Assembly (NCBI RefSeq): GCF_003053745.1
Contig: NZ_QAYE01000003.1
Location: forward strand, 306,758 to 370,757
Direction: 5' to 3'
From: Sphingomonas faeni
GTDB lineage: Bacteria > Pseudomonadota > Alphaproteobacteria > Sphingomonadales > Sphingomonadaceae
DNA length: 64,000 nt
Part shown: positions 1 through 7,561 of the stretch, piece by piece
Numbering within the stretch: position 1 is the first letter of the stretch
Layout: every line of letters begins with the position of its first letter
Made by a program: the position numbers and the translations under genes
Notes under the pieces: model-generated
Databases searched by the model: none
What the model was told of the DNA's origin: nothing
Seen by the model: only the letters and a program-made list of their open reading frames with translations

Positions 1-440
1 ATGATGCGTTCCTTCGCGCGCGATTTTTCCTCGTCACGCCGCGCGCCACCGAATGCCGCGTCGAACCCGTGAAGGTTGAGCGCCTGCTTCAAGCCCTCCG
101 TCTTCCACATGTCGGTGTGAAGTGCACCGTGATCGAACGGATTGATCCCACGCTCGGCGGCTTCGGGGTTCTGGTAGACGAGCAACTCCATCCCGCTCTC
201 GGCCGCCATCCGGTCGCGCAACTTGTACATTTCCTGGAATTTCCAGGTCGTATCGACGTGCAGCAGCGGGAAGGGCGGGGGCGAGGGGTAGAAGGCCTTG
301 CGCGCGAGGTGCAGCATCACGGCCGAATCCTTGCCGACCGAATACAGCATCACCGGCTTGTCGGCCTCGGCGACGACTTCGCGCAGGATGTGGATCGCCT
401 CCGCCTCGAGCCGTTCCAGATGGGTGAGTGTCTTCGCCAT
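1..440 (-). CDS. cysD: Sulfate adenylyltransferase subunit 2 (partial, C-terminus beyond window)
   Basis: ATP sulfurylase small subunit, which with the GTPase CysN makes adenosine 5'-phosphosulfate from ATP and sulfate in the cytoplasm. The start codon is the ATG ending at 440 and the first 146 residues are inside the window; the rest lies to the left. Visible are the family N-terminus ([20 protein letters not shown]), the PP-loop [17 protein letters not shown] and the conserved stretch [19 protein letters not shown] weak ribosome site (GCGGAGA) sits about seven bases upstream. The gene is divergent from the lyase gene at 651. The family assignment is by direct motif recognition. Confidence 0.95.
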   Translation of the reverse strand, partial: MAKTLTHLERLEAEAIHILREVVAEADKPVMLYSVGKDSAVMLHLARKAFYPSPPPFPLLHVDTTWKFQEMYKLRDRMAAESGMELLVYQNPEAAERGINPFDHGALHTDMWKTEGLKQALNLHGFDAAFGGARRDEEKSRAKERI

Positions 441-650
441 AATGTGTCTCCGCGGCGCCGTTTGCCCGGCGCAGGGCGGTGTCGGCAATCAATGCATTCT
501 TCGGTCGGGGAACGCTTCGCTATCTCATGCCGCAATGACGGCGCCGCGCACCATGCACGATTTCGCGGCGAACCCTGCGCCGCAGTTGCCCGCCCGCGAT
601 CGACGCCGTACGCAACGCACCTGTTTCGATCCGTCTGGGACCATGCCGCC

Positions 651-1535
651 ATGTCCGTTGCATCGTTGAAAATGCGTTCCTGGCTGTTCGCGCCGGGGGA
701 CAGCGAACGCAAGATGATCAAGGCGGTCGAAGGCAGCGCCGACATCGTCCTGTTCGACCTCGAAGACGCGGTGACGACCGAGAACAAGCCACTCGCGCGC
801 CAGACCGCCCACGACGTGCTGACCGCAAATGTCGCACACCGCGCGCGGATGTGGGTCCGGGTCAATCCGCTCGACGGACCATATACGCTGACCGATCTCG
901 CCGCGATCATGCCCGCGCGGCCGGGTGGTATCATGCTGCCGAAAGTTACGGGTCGGCAGGATGTCGAGCGGCTCGATCATTACCTGTCCGCGTTCGAGGC
1001 GGCGAACGGCATCGCGATCGGGTCGACCCCGGTGATCGTACTGATCACCGAGACGGCGGAAGCGATGTTCCACACCGGCGACTATAAGGGCGCGCCTCGG
1101 GTGGTCGCACTGACCTGGGGCGCGGAGGACCTGGCGGATTCGATCGGCGCGAGCGCGAACTGCAATCCGGATGGCAGCTATCGCTTCACCTATGAACTGG
1201 CGCGGTCGATGTGCCTGCTGGGTGCTGCGGCGGCGGGGGTCACCGCGATCGAGACGATCCAGGGGGACTTCCGCGACCTCGACACGCTGAAGACGCGCGC
1301 CGAGCAGGTCCGGCGTGACGGTTACCGCGGGATGCTTGCGATCCACCCGGCGCAGGTCGACGTGATCAACGCCGCCTTCACGCCGACCGAGGCGGAGATC
1401 GCCGAGGCGCAGGCGATCGTCGATCTGTTCGCGGCCAATCCCGGCGTCGGTACGATCGGCTACAAGGGCGGCATGCTCGACCGACCGTATCTGTCGCGCG
1501 CGGAGCATCTGTTGCGGCAAGTCGGCCGCGCGTGA
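651..1535 (+). CDS. HpcH/HpaI aldolase/citrate lyase family protein (CitE-like acyl-CoA lyase)
   Basis: 294-residue TIM-barrel lyase of the CitE/malyl-CoA lyase group, which cleaves or condenses acyl-CoA thioesters such as (S)-citramalyl-CoA or beta-methylmalyl-CoA. The N-terminus RSWLFAPGDSERKMIKA, the acidic metal site region DIVLFDLEDAV, the substrate arginine in WVRVNPLD and the second acidic site TWGAEDLADSIGA are characteristic, as is IHPAQVDVINAAF near the end. The ATG at 651 is chosen because the family starts just before this; an ATG at 672 is also possible. The convergent neighbour is a class III CoA-transferase/racemase, so both probably act on one acyl-CoA. The exact substrate cannot be read from sequence. 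Confidence 0.9.
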   Translation: MSVASLKMRSWLFAPGDSERKMIKAVEGSADIVLFDLEDAVTTENKPLARQTAHDVLTANVAHRARMWVRVNPLDGPYTLTDLAAIMPARPGGIMLPKVTGRQDVERLDHYLSAFEAANGIAIGSTPVIVLITETAEAMFHTGDYKGAPRVVALTWGAEDLADSIGASANCNPDGSYRFTYELARSMCLLGAAAAGVTAIETIQGDFRDLDTLKTRAEQVRRDGYRGMLAIHPAQVDVINAAFTPTEAEIAEAQAIVDLFAANPGVGTIGYKGGMLDRPYLSRAEHLLRQVGRA

Positions 1536-1537
1536 TC

Positions 1538-1559
1538 GGGGCGTCCTAGCCGACGCCCC
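1538..1559. terminator. Bidirectional terminator-like hairpin between convergent genes
   Basis: A perfect 8-bp stem (GGGGCGTC/GACGCCCC) with a 6-base loop sits in the gap between the stop codons at 1535 and 1546 and overlaps the second stop. There is no long T-run, so its use as an intrinsic terminator is inferred from position and shape. Confidence 0.5.
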
Positions 1560-2604
1560 ATTCCGCCAGCAGCGCCGTGCCATCGGAACTGGGGGCGATT
1601 CGGCCCGGCGTGCGGGACAGGCGCGGGGCAGGGGCTGCCTGCCAGATGCCGTCGACGACGACGCCGCGATCCGCCATGTGGCGGTGCGTCGGCACCTCGT
1701 CGAGTTCGAGCACGGGCGCAAAGCACGTGTCGGTGCCTTCGAGCGCGGCGCACCACTCGTCCCGTGATCTGGTCACGAATACGGCGGCAAATCGTCGCGC
1801 GGTTTCGGGCCAGCGCTCGACGACCATCTGCTCCGCCGCGAGGTCGTCGGGTAGCCCCAGCCGATCGAGCAGCTCGGCATAGAATTTCGGCTCGATCGCG
1901 CCGACCGAGACGTACCGCCCATCGGCGCAGGTGTAACAGCGGTAGAACGGCGCCGCGCCGCCGAGCAGGTCACGGTCGCGGTCCATCGACATCACCCCGG
2001 CCGGGACCATTCCCGCGAACAGCGCCATCATCGACGAAACCCCGTCGACGATCGCTGCATCGACGACTTGGCCCAGTCCCGATCGTGCGCGTTCGAGCAG
2101 CGCCGCAAGGATACCGGTGACGAGATACAGCGACCCGCCCCCGAAATCGCCGATCAGGTTGAGCGGCGGCGGCGGCGGTGTTCCCGGCGGGCCGATCGCT
2201 GCCAGGGCGCCGCTGAGTGCGATGTAATTGAGGTCGTGGCCCGCCACCTGTGCGAGCGGTCCGGTCTGTCCCCACCCGGTCATTCGCCCGTAGACAAGCC
2301 GCGGGTTGCGCTTGAGCATCACGTCCGGGCCGAGGCCGAGCCGCTCCATTACCCCCGGTCGAAGCCCTTCGATCACGACATCGGCGCGGTCCGTGATCGC
2401 AAGCGCCCGGTCTCGTCCCTCCGGCGTTCGGATATCCAGCGCAAGCCGCGCACGACCACGGTCCAGCACGGGATTGCGAAAACCGCCGCCGAGCCGCTCA
2501 ATCCGCAGTACCTCCGCACCGAGATCCGACAACAGCATCGCCGCATGCGGGCCCGGCCCGATGCTGGCGAACTCGACGACCCGCAGGCCCGCCAGCGCCG
2601 TCAT
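1546..2604 (-). CDS. CaiB/BaiF (class III) CoA-transferase family, alpha-methylacyl-CoA racemase type
   Basis: 352-residue cytoplasmic enzyme. The alpha-methylacyl-CoA racemase (Mcr/AMACR) branch inverts the alpha-methyl centre of 2-methylacyl-CoA esters; other branches move CoA between acids. Motifs fit the racemase branch: VVEFASIGPGPHAAMLLSDL at the start, AGHDLNYIALSGALAAIG carrying the catalytic His, NLIGDFGGGSLYL carrying the Asp, and GAIEPKFYAELL. The ATG ending at 2604 places the family N-terminus TALAGLRVVE correctly; an 18-residue upstream extension looks unconserved. It is convergent with the acyl-CoA lyase gene and upstream of the ferredoxin reductase gene on the same strand region, suggesting a branched acyl-CoA or sterol-like catabolic function. 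Confidence 0.88.
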   Translation of the reverse strand: MTALAGLRVVEFASIGPGPHAAMLLSDLGAEVLRIERLGGGFRNPVLDRGRARLALDIRTPEGRDRALAITDRADVVIEGLRPGVMERLGLGPDVMLKRNPRLVYGRMTGWGQTGPLAQVAGHDLNYIALSGALAAIGPPGTPPPPPLNLIGDFGGGSLYLVTGILAALLERARSGLGQVVDAAIVDGVSSMMALFAGMVPAGVMSMDRDRDLLGGAAPFYRCYTCADGRYVSVGAIEPKFYAELLDRLGLPDDLAAEQMVVERWPETARRFAAVFVTRSRDEWCAALEGTDTCFAPVLELDEVPTHRHMADRGVVVDGIWQAAPAPRLSRTPGRIAPSSDGTALLAEWGVG

Positions 2605-2682
2605 GCGCCGATACTCGTCATTGCCATGCGATCCGATATCCGCGCTGTTCGACCGCAAAGTGCGACCGATGCCGAACCGGAG

Positions 2683-3963
2683 TCAAGAAAGCGTCGGCGA
2701 GTCCAGCGGCACCATGTCCTTCAGCATGATGGCGGGGTCGGCGAGGATGGCCCGGTCGATGATCGCACCGGTTTCCACCAGCTTGCGGCCCTGGACGTAA
2801 TCCTTGACCGCTCCCACGCAGTCGAGCGCGATGACGCGGCCGTCGCGCAGGTACACGACCGAGAATTTACGCGTCGCCGGATCGCCGCGCAGGACCGTGT
2901 CGTCATAGCCGATCGACAGTCCGACGGTCTGCAGCTTCAGGTCATACTGGTTCGACCAGAACCACGGCACCGCGTCATACACCGCTGGCTGGCCGACGAT
3001 GTCCTTCGCCACGACGGTCGCCTGGTCGTTCGCGTTCTGCACCGATTCGACGCGCACTGCCGCCCCACCGGCAAACCGGTTGGCGTGCAACGCGCAGTCG
3101 CCGATCGCATACACGTCCGGCACGCTCGTCCGGCATGCACCATAGACGGCGACGCCGTTGCCGCCCGCCGCACCAGCGTCGATCAGGGGTGCGACTTCGG
3201 GAAGGATGCCGATGCCGACGATCACCATGTCGGCGGCGATGACGGTGCCGTCCCCCAGCCGGACCCCGGTGACGCGGTCATCGCCCAGAATGCAGTCGAC
3301 CGACTGCCCCAGCCGCACGTCGACGCCGTGCTCGCGGTGCTCCGCCTCGAAGAACCGCGACAGGTCTTCGCCCGCGACACGCGCAAGCACCCGGTCCAAG
3401 GCCTCGAGCAGGATGACCGACTTACCGAACTTGCGCAGCACCGCGGCGGCTTCGAGCCCGATATACCCGCCGCCGATCACGACCGCGGTCCCGACATCCG
3501 GCAGTTCGGCGATCATCCGGTCGGCGTCGGCGCGGTCGCGCACGGTGTGGACGCCGGTGAGATGATGGCCAGCGCAGGCCAGCCGTCTCGGCGTCCCGCC
3601 TGTCGCCCAGACCAGCCGCCCGTAGCCGATCGTCGTACCGTCCTCGGTCGTTGCGCTGTGGCCGACCGGATCGACCGATACGATGCGCGATCCCAGCCGC
3701 AGATCGATGCGCTGCTCGGTCCAGAACGCCGCCTGTCGGATCAGGATACGGCCGAAGACCTTCTCGCCCGACAGATATTCTTTCGACAAGGGCGGTCGTT
3801 CATAGGGAAGCTCCGCCTCCTTGCCGACGATCAGGATCGATCCCTCGAAGCCGGTCTTGCGCAACGCGATCGCACACGCCGCTCCGCCGTGCCCGCCGCC
3901 GACGATGACGACATCGGCGAACACCGTCGCGTCCCGTCGCGCATCGCCTGTCATGCTGTCCAT
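2683..3963 (-). CDS. NAD(P)/FAD-dependent ferredoxin or rubredoxin reductase
   Basis: 426-residue flavoprotein of the putidaredoxin/rhodocoxin reductase family, which passes electrons from NAD(P)H to a 2Fe-2S ferredoxin serving a cytochrome P450 or Rieske oxygenase. Seen: an FAD-binding Rossmann motif [19 protein letters not shown] near the start, the family motif [13 protein letters not shown], a second nucleotide-binding motif [20 protein letters not shown], and the flavin motif [11 protein letters not shown], with a C-terminal reductase domain. Start at 3963 is preferred because GAGGG lies eight bases upstream; 3981 and 3954 are alternatives. No ferredoxin or P450 gene is in the window, so the partner is elsewhere. 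Confidence 0.88.
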   Translation of the reverse strand: MDSMTGDARRDATVFADVVIVGGGHGGAACAIALRKTGFEGSILIVGKEAELPYERPPLSKEYLSGEKVFGRILIRQAAFWTEQRIDLRLGSRIVSVDPVGHSATTEDGTTIGYGRLVWATGGTPRRLACAGHHLTGVHTVRDRADADRMIAELPDVGTAVVIGGGYIGLEAAAVLRKFGKSVILLEALDRVLARVAGEDLSRFFEAEHREHGVDVRLGQSVDCILGDDRVTGVRLGDGTVIAADMVIVGIGILPEVAPLIDAGAAGGNGVAVYGACRTSVPDVYAIGDCALHANRFAGGAAVRVESVQNANDQATVVAKDIVGQPAVYDAVPWFWSNQYDLKLQTVGLSIGYDDTVLRGDPATRKFSVVYLRDGRVIALDCVGAVKDYVQGRKLVETGAIIDRAILADPAIMLKDMVPLDSPTLS

Positions 3964-4177
3964 TTCGCTACCCTCGTCCATCTAGTGCCCGGTCGAGTAG
4001 CACGCCGATCCGCCCTCGTGGTGCGCATTCCTAGGGGCGATGTCGGAGGACCTCAACTGCGGCCGCAGACCCGTGAGTGCGGCGAACACCGCCACTTGCG
4101 CGAAGTTAACGTAAAGCGCGCGCGGTGTGTATTAGGTTTCGTGGCCGGGCTCTGCGTTCGGACGGGGGATTGCCGAA

Positions 4178-5191
4178 GTGATTGCGGACGGAACTGCTGA
4201 AATACCCAAGGCGCACGCGTGGGACCCGGACCATCTGCGGCTCGCAGTCAGCGCGGCGGGCGTTGCCCTGTGGGCATGGAACGTCGACACCGACGCCTTC
4301 ACGATGGACGAGCGCGGCTTCGAGCTTTGGGGCCTCCCGTGGCGCGCCGAAGTCACGTTCGAGGAATTGTCGGCGCATATCCATCCGTCAGACCGCGACC
4401 GCGTCCGCTCCGCCTTCGCCGCCACCCGCGCGGTGCTTGGCAGCTACGAGACCGACTTCCGGATCATGATCGGCGAGGAGGTCCGCTGGATTTCGGCGCG
4501 CGGGCAGGGCGAGGATGTCGGGATCGTCGGACGGACGATGTTCGGCATCTTCCTCGACGTCACCGGCCGCAAGCAGGCGGAGGAGGGCAACGAACTGCTC
4601 GCCGGCGAGATGAGCCACCGCGTCAAGAACCTGCTGGCGATCGCGAGCGGCCTGACCGCGATAACTTCGCGCACCGCACCCAATACGCAGGACATGGCAC
4701 GCGAACTGACCGAGCGGTTGAGCGCGCTGGGGCGGGCGCACGATCTCGTCCGTCCGTTGCCGGGCGGGCAGGGCGACGCGGCGTTGCTGGGCGACCTGCT
4801 CTCGGTGTTGCTTGCACCTTATGACGACATGGGCGCCTTCAAGGGCCGCATCCGCGTCGCGGTCGAGCGCATGGGCGTCGGCGAGAATGCCGCGACCGGA
4901 CTGGGGCTGATCATCCACGAACTTGCGACCAACTCGATGAAATACGGCGCGTTGTCCGCACCGACCGGAACGCTCGACCTGTCCAGCACGGCGACCGACG
5001 ACGAAGTGATCCTGACCTGGCTCGAACGCGGCGGCCCGGAAGTCGAAAGCCCGAATGCCGGAGAAGGCTTCGGCAGCAAGCTCGTCCGCCGTACCGTTGC
5101 CGGGCAGCTTGGGGGCTCGATCGCCTATGAATGGTCGACGGGCGGGGTGATCATCACGCTGACGATGCAGCGGGATCGGCTTTCGTCCTGA
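4178..5191 (+). CDS. PAS-HWE sensor histidine kinase
   Basis: 337-residue soluble kinase with a GTG start preceded by GGGGG. Residues about 20-130 form a PAS (PAS_3-type) domain with FRIMIGEEVRWISARGQ and an FLDVTGRKQAEE exit helix. The kinase core begins with SHRVKNLLAIASGL, where H147 is the predicted phospho-acceptor, followed by IIHELATNSMKYGALS and the WLE motif (in LTWLERGG) that defines HWE kinases. No membrane segment is visible, so it senses a cytoplasmic signal. HWE kinases in alphaproteobacteria often feed the PhyR/EcfG general stress response; the neighbouring CsbD and Hsp20 genes fit such a role, but this link is inference. Confidence 0.9.
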   Translation: MIADGTAEIPKAHAWDPDHLRLAVSAAGVALWAWNVDTDAFTMDERGFELWGLPWRAEVTFEELSAHIHPSDRDRVRSAFAATRAVLGSYETDFRIMIGEEVRWISARGQGEDVGIVGRTMFGIFLDVTGRKQAEEGNELLAGEMSHRVKNLLAIASGLTAITSRTAPNTQDMARELTERLSALGRAHDLVRPLPGGQGDAALLGDLLSVLLAPYDDMGAFKGRIRVAVERMGVGENAATGLGLIIHELATNSMKYGALSAPTGTLDLSSTATDDEVILTWLERGGPEVESPNAGEGFGSKLVRRTVAGQLGGSIAYEWSTGGVIITLTMQRDRLSS

Positions 5192-5430
5192 TCGGGCTCG
5201 CGCTCGGCCGGGTTAGTAGGTTGGCACCTGATTCGGGTGCAGGAATACTGCGGAAACATCCGCGGTCCGATGGGTTATGTCTCTGGGCAATATGAGTTTC
5301 GGGTCGAACGGACGCCGAACCCCTTTGCCCGTGCGACCCTATCGTTTTCACAAGCGCGGAGCAGTGCGGGATATTCCCGTCCGCTTCATCGTTTGAAGCC
5401 CCATCATCCACGTATCGAAGGAGATCATTC

Positions 5431-5715
5431 ATGAACACCGACACCCTCAGCGGCGCAGCAACCGACGTCAGCGGCAAGGTCAAGGAAACCCTTGGCGGCG
5501 CGATCGGCGACAAGTCGTTGCAGAGCGAAGGCGCAGCGGATCAGCTGACCGGTACCGTCCAGAAGACGGTCGGCCAGGCCAAGGACGTCGTCGAAGAGAA
5601 TATCCGTCCGCTGGTCGACTATGTCCGCCAGTTCTCGAAGGAGCGTCCGTTCACCGCCGCAGCGGTTGCCGGTGTACTGGGTATCGCCCTGATCAACACG
5701 CTCCGCGGCAAGTAA
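5431..5715 (+). CDS. CsbD family stress protein
   Basis: 94-residue CsbD-like protein. The N-terminal half has the repeated helix pattern of the family (SGKVKETLGGAIGDKSLQSE, then ADQLTGTVQKTVGQAKDVVE). The C-terminal part adds a membrane-prone helix, RPFTAAAVAGVLGIALINTL, giving a likely inner-membrane tail as in other alphaproteobacterial members. A strong ribosome site, AAGGAG, lies eight bases before the ATG. CsbD proteins are abundant general-stress products whose biochemical role is not established. I looked for an EcfG-type promoter upstream and found only weak matches. Confidence 0.85.
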   Translation: MNTDTLSGAATDVSGKVKETLGGAIGDKSLQSEGAADQLTGTVQKTVGQAKDVVEENIRPLVDYVRQFSKERPFTAAAVAGVLGIALINTLRGK

Positions 5716-5894
5716 GCCTCGGCGTGTCGCGGCGGGGGCGCATGATCGCTCCCGCCGCTATACCGCTGTTTGAATTACCGAAGACGTACGACACCAAGCG
5801 CACGCATTCGTTGCGCTACTGATAAAAAAGCTGTGGATGGTCGATCGAACATCCGACGACCTCATAGCGAACTACGCAACACCAACGCGCTGCA

Positions 5895-5922
5895 AGTGCG
5901 GACCGTGATCCACGGTCGCACT
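5895..5922. promoter_or_regulatory. Imperfect inverted repeat upstream of small membrane protein gene
   Basis: AGTGCG-GACCGTG and CACGGTC-GCACT form a 12-bp inverted repeat with one bulged G and a 3-base centre, 42 bases before the next start codon. It could be an operator or an mRNA leader hairpin; nothing in the sequence decides between these. Confidence 0.35.
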
Positions 5923-5964
5923 GCCGAAAAACTGTGTCGATCGGACGTCGGAGAGGAGCCCCGC

Positions 5965-6237
5965 ATGACGGATCATACGGATTACGAAACCGATTACGAT
6001 TCCAACCTCGTCGTGGGACACCGCGAGCAGCGATCCGACGACGACTGGGACAAGGTCTGGAATACCGACGATCGCAACCGCGATACGATCCGCAAGATCG
6101 AGTTCGGGCTGGCGGTCATCGCCGCGGGCGTAGCACTCGTCATGGTCCGCGGCGGATGGCTGCGGATGACCGCTCGACCGAACCATGTCGTGCCGTCCGC
6201 TGCCGATATTCATGTCCGGATGCCACCGCCGCGTTAA
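5965..6237 (+). CDS. Hypothetical small single-span membrane protein
   Basis: 90 residues, with a very good ribosome site (GAGAGGAG) eight bases before the ATG. The first half is acidic and polar (TDHTDYETDYDSN and DDDWDKVWNTDDRNRD), followed by one clear membrane helix IEFGLAVIAAGVALVMV at about residues 45-61 and a short basic tail. The predicted topology is N-terminus in the cytoplasm or periplasm with a single anchor. I do not recognise a family. It lies between CsbD and Hsp20 genes and ends just before a shared terminator, so a stress-related role is only suggested by context. Confidence 0.65.
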   Translation: MTDHTDYETDYDSNLVVGHREQRSDDDWDKVWNTDDRNRDTIRKIEFGLAVIAAGVALVMVRGGWLRMTARPNHVVPSAADIHVRMPPPR

Positions 6238-6271
6238 AGCCGGACGCCTCAAATAACGCCCGAATAAAAGA

Positions 6272-6301
6272 ACGACTGCCAGCACCCGGACTGGCAGTCG
6301 T
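6272..6301. terminator. Bidirectional intrinsic terminator
   Basis: A perfect 11-bp stem (ACGACTGCCAG/CTGGCAGTCGT) with an 8-base loop lies between two convergent genes. Read on the minus strand it is followed by TCTTTTATTC, so it fits a terminator for hsp20; on the plus strand the tail is less T-rich. Confidence 0.75.
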
Positions 6302-6309
6302 CATTCCCC

Positions 6310-6795
6310 TTACGCAGCAGAGCGTTCCGCCTGCTTGTCTTCGAGACGATCGCCGCTGCGATCGTTCGCCGCAGCGCCGGTGATCTCGATCCGGCGCGGC
6401 TTCATCGCCTCGGGGATTTCGCGCTTCAGCGCGATACGCAGCAGGCCGTTGTCGAAGCTCGCATTCTGGACCTGCACGAAGTCGGCAAGCTGGAAGCGGC
6501 GCTCGAACGCACGGGTCGCGATCCCGCGGTGGACGAAGCGGCCATCGTCGCGTTCGTCGGGCTTGCGCCCGCTGACCGTCAACTGGTTGTTCTGCGCGAC
6601 GATCTCGATGTCGTCGGGGCGAAACCCGGCAACGGCGAGCGTGATCTGATAGCTGTCCTCGCTCTCGCGTTCGATATCGAACGGCGGGTAGCCATCGGCC
6701 GTTTCGGTCCGCGCGGTCGCTTCCAGTAAGTCGAACAGCCGGTCGAAACCGACCGTGGAACGGCGGAAAGGCGTAAAGTCGAAGTTCGTCCTCAT
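6310..6795 (-). CDS. Hsp20/alpha-crystallin small heat-shock protein
   Basis: 161-residue IbpA-type small heat-shock protein, an ATP-independent holdase. The alpha-crystallin domain spans about residues 35-125, with YQITLAVAGFRPDDIEIVAQ, NQLTVSGRK and the family signature FERRFQLADFV followed by NGLLRIALKREIPEAMKPR. The start at 6795 is fixed by GAGGAGG eight bases upstream and by the family N-terminus MRTNFDFTPFRRSTVGFDRL. Upstream lies a ROSE-type leader and a putative sigma-32 promoter, so expression is probably heat-controlled at both transcription and translation. Confidence 0.95.
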   Translation of the reverse strand: MRTNFDFTPFRRSTVGFDRLFDLLEATARTETADGYPPFDIERESEDSYQITLAVAGFRPDDIEIVAQNNQLTVSGRKPDERDDGRFVHRGIATRAFERRFQLADFVQVQNASFDNGLLRIALKREIPEAMKPRRIEITGAAANDRSGDRLEDKQAERSAA

Positions 6796-6885
6796 ATCCA
6801 AATCCTCCTCATGAGCAATCTGAGCACGAGGAGCACCGGTAAAGCCGGTGCCCTCAGTCGCCGGACCGATCGACGCGTCCGGCGA
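6796..6885 (-). ncRNA. ROSE-type RNA thermometer in the hsp20 leader
   Basis: The minus-strand leader ends TTGCTCATGAGGAGGATTTG just before the start codon, closely matching the 3' end of rhizobial ROSE elements, where a short U-rich anti-Shine-Dalgarno strand (TTGCT) pairs imperfectly with AGGAGGA. A strong upstream hairpin is also present: GCACCGG and CCGGTGC around a 5-base loop at 6834-6852, as in the helix preceding the thermosensing stem. ROSE leaders melt on heat shock to free the ribosome site. The 5' limit is set from the predicted transcription start. Confidence 0.8.
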
Positions 6886-6891
6886 GCGGGG

Positions 6892-6919
6892 AAATAATTT
6901 CGCGTCCGAAGGCGTCAAG
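6892..6919 (-). promoter_or_regulatory. Putative RpoH (sigma-32) promoter for hsp20
   Basis: On the minus strand CTTG at 6919-6916 and ATTATTT at 6898-6892 are separated by 17 bases. Alphaproteobacterial RpoH promoters have CTTG, a 17-18 base spacer and CYTATNT, so this matches except for the first base of the -10 box. It sits correctly upstream of the ROSE leader. Confidence 0.55.
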
Positions 6920-6966
6920 ATTTCCGAACGAAATTTTTTGCACCGGTCGCGAGCGGCGGCGATCCG

Positions 6967-7371
6967 TTACTTGATGCGCTTCCACGACTGCGTCTTGCAG
7001 CCGAACCCGGCGAACATGCAGCCTTCGCCGACCAGCGTGCGGGCATCGATCTGCGTGATCGTGCCGGACACGGTCTGGCCGACATCGGGAATGAAGACCT
7101 CGCCGCTCCATCGCCCAGGCTCGTCCTCGACGAAATCGCGGAACAGTTCCTCGCCGACGAGCTGGTCGACGCCGCCGCGCTGCGCGTCCTCGATCGCAGT
7201 GCGGCTCGCCCACACGACTTTTCCACAGATCGCATCGCGACAGCGCTTGAAGGTCACGTGGACGGTGTTGTGCGGGTTGGCCCAGATCCCGGCGGGCGGC
7301 GGGGTCCGTGCCGCGGCGGGCGCGGCGACTAGCGAGAGTGTCAGGATTGCGGCCGAATATTTGAAAAGCAT
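6967..7371 (-). CDS. DUF2147 family secreted protein
   Basis: 134 residues with a Sec signal peptide (MLFKYSAAILTLSLVAAPAAA, cleavage after AAARA-like site). The mature part has the DUF2147 pattern: GIWANPHNTVHVTFKRC, ICGKVVWAS, then a GRWSGEVFIPDVGQTVSGT segment and a C-terminal GCKTQSWKRI. The family is a small periplasmic beta-barrel-like domain of unknown role common in Sphingomonadales and Burkholderiales. GAGAGGATGAC precedes the ATG. The three or four cysteines may form disulfides in the periplasm. Transcribed away from the LOV kinase gene. Confidence 0.85.
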   Translation of the reverse strand: MLFKYSAAILTLSLVAAPAAARTPPPAGIWANPHNTVHVTFKRCRDAICGKVVWASRTAIEDAQRGGVDQLVGEELFRDFVEDEPGRWSGEVFIPDVGQTVSGTITQIDARTLVGEGCMFAGFGCKTQSWKRIK

Positions 7372-7561
7372 GTCATCCTCTCGAATTCCCTACCGGATCG
7401 AACGTGCCAAACCTCGCTTCGAGCCCTGTCGAAAAGGTAAAACCGAAATTTCGATTGCCACCTATGCGGCTGATTTGGCTCAGTATCCAATGGTCGGCGT
7501 TGCGATGATTTGGTCGCTACCCTAGATACCGTGATTGGTGATCATCGACGAGTAGACTGTT

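Noticed and set aside
2068..4200. Long plus-strand open frame
   Set aside because: Antisense to the racemase and ferredoxin reductase genes; Arg/Asp/His-rich translation with no motifs.
5360..5400. EcfG-type general stress promoter before the CsbD gene
   Set aside because: A CGTTT -10-like box exists but the best -35 match to GGAAC is only three of five bases.
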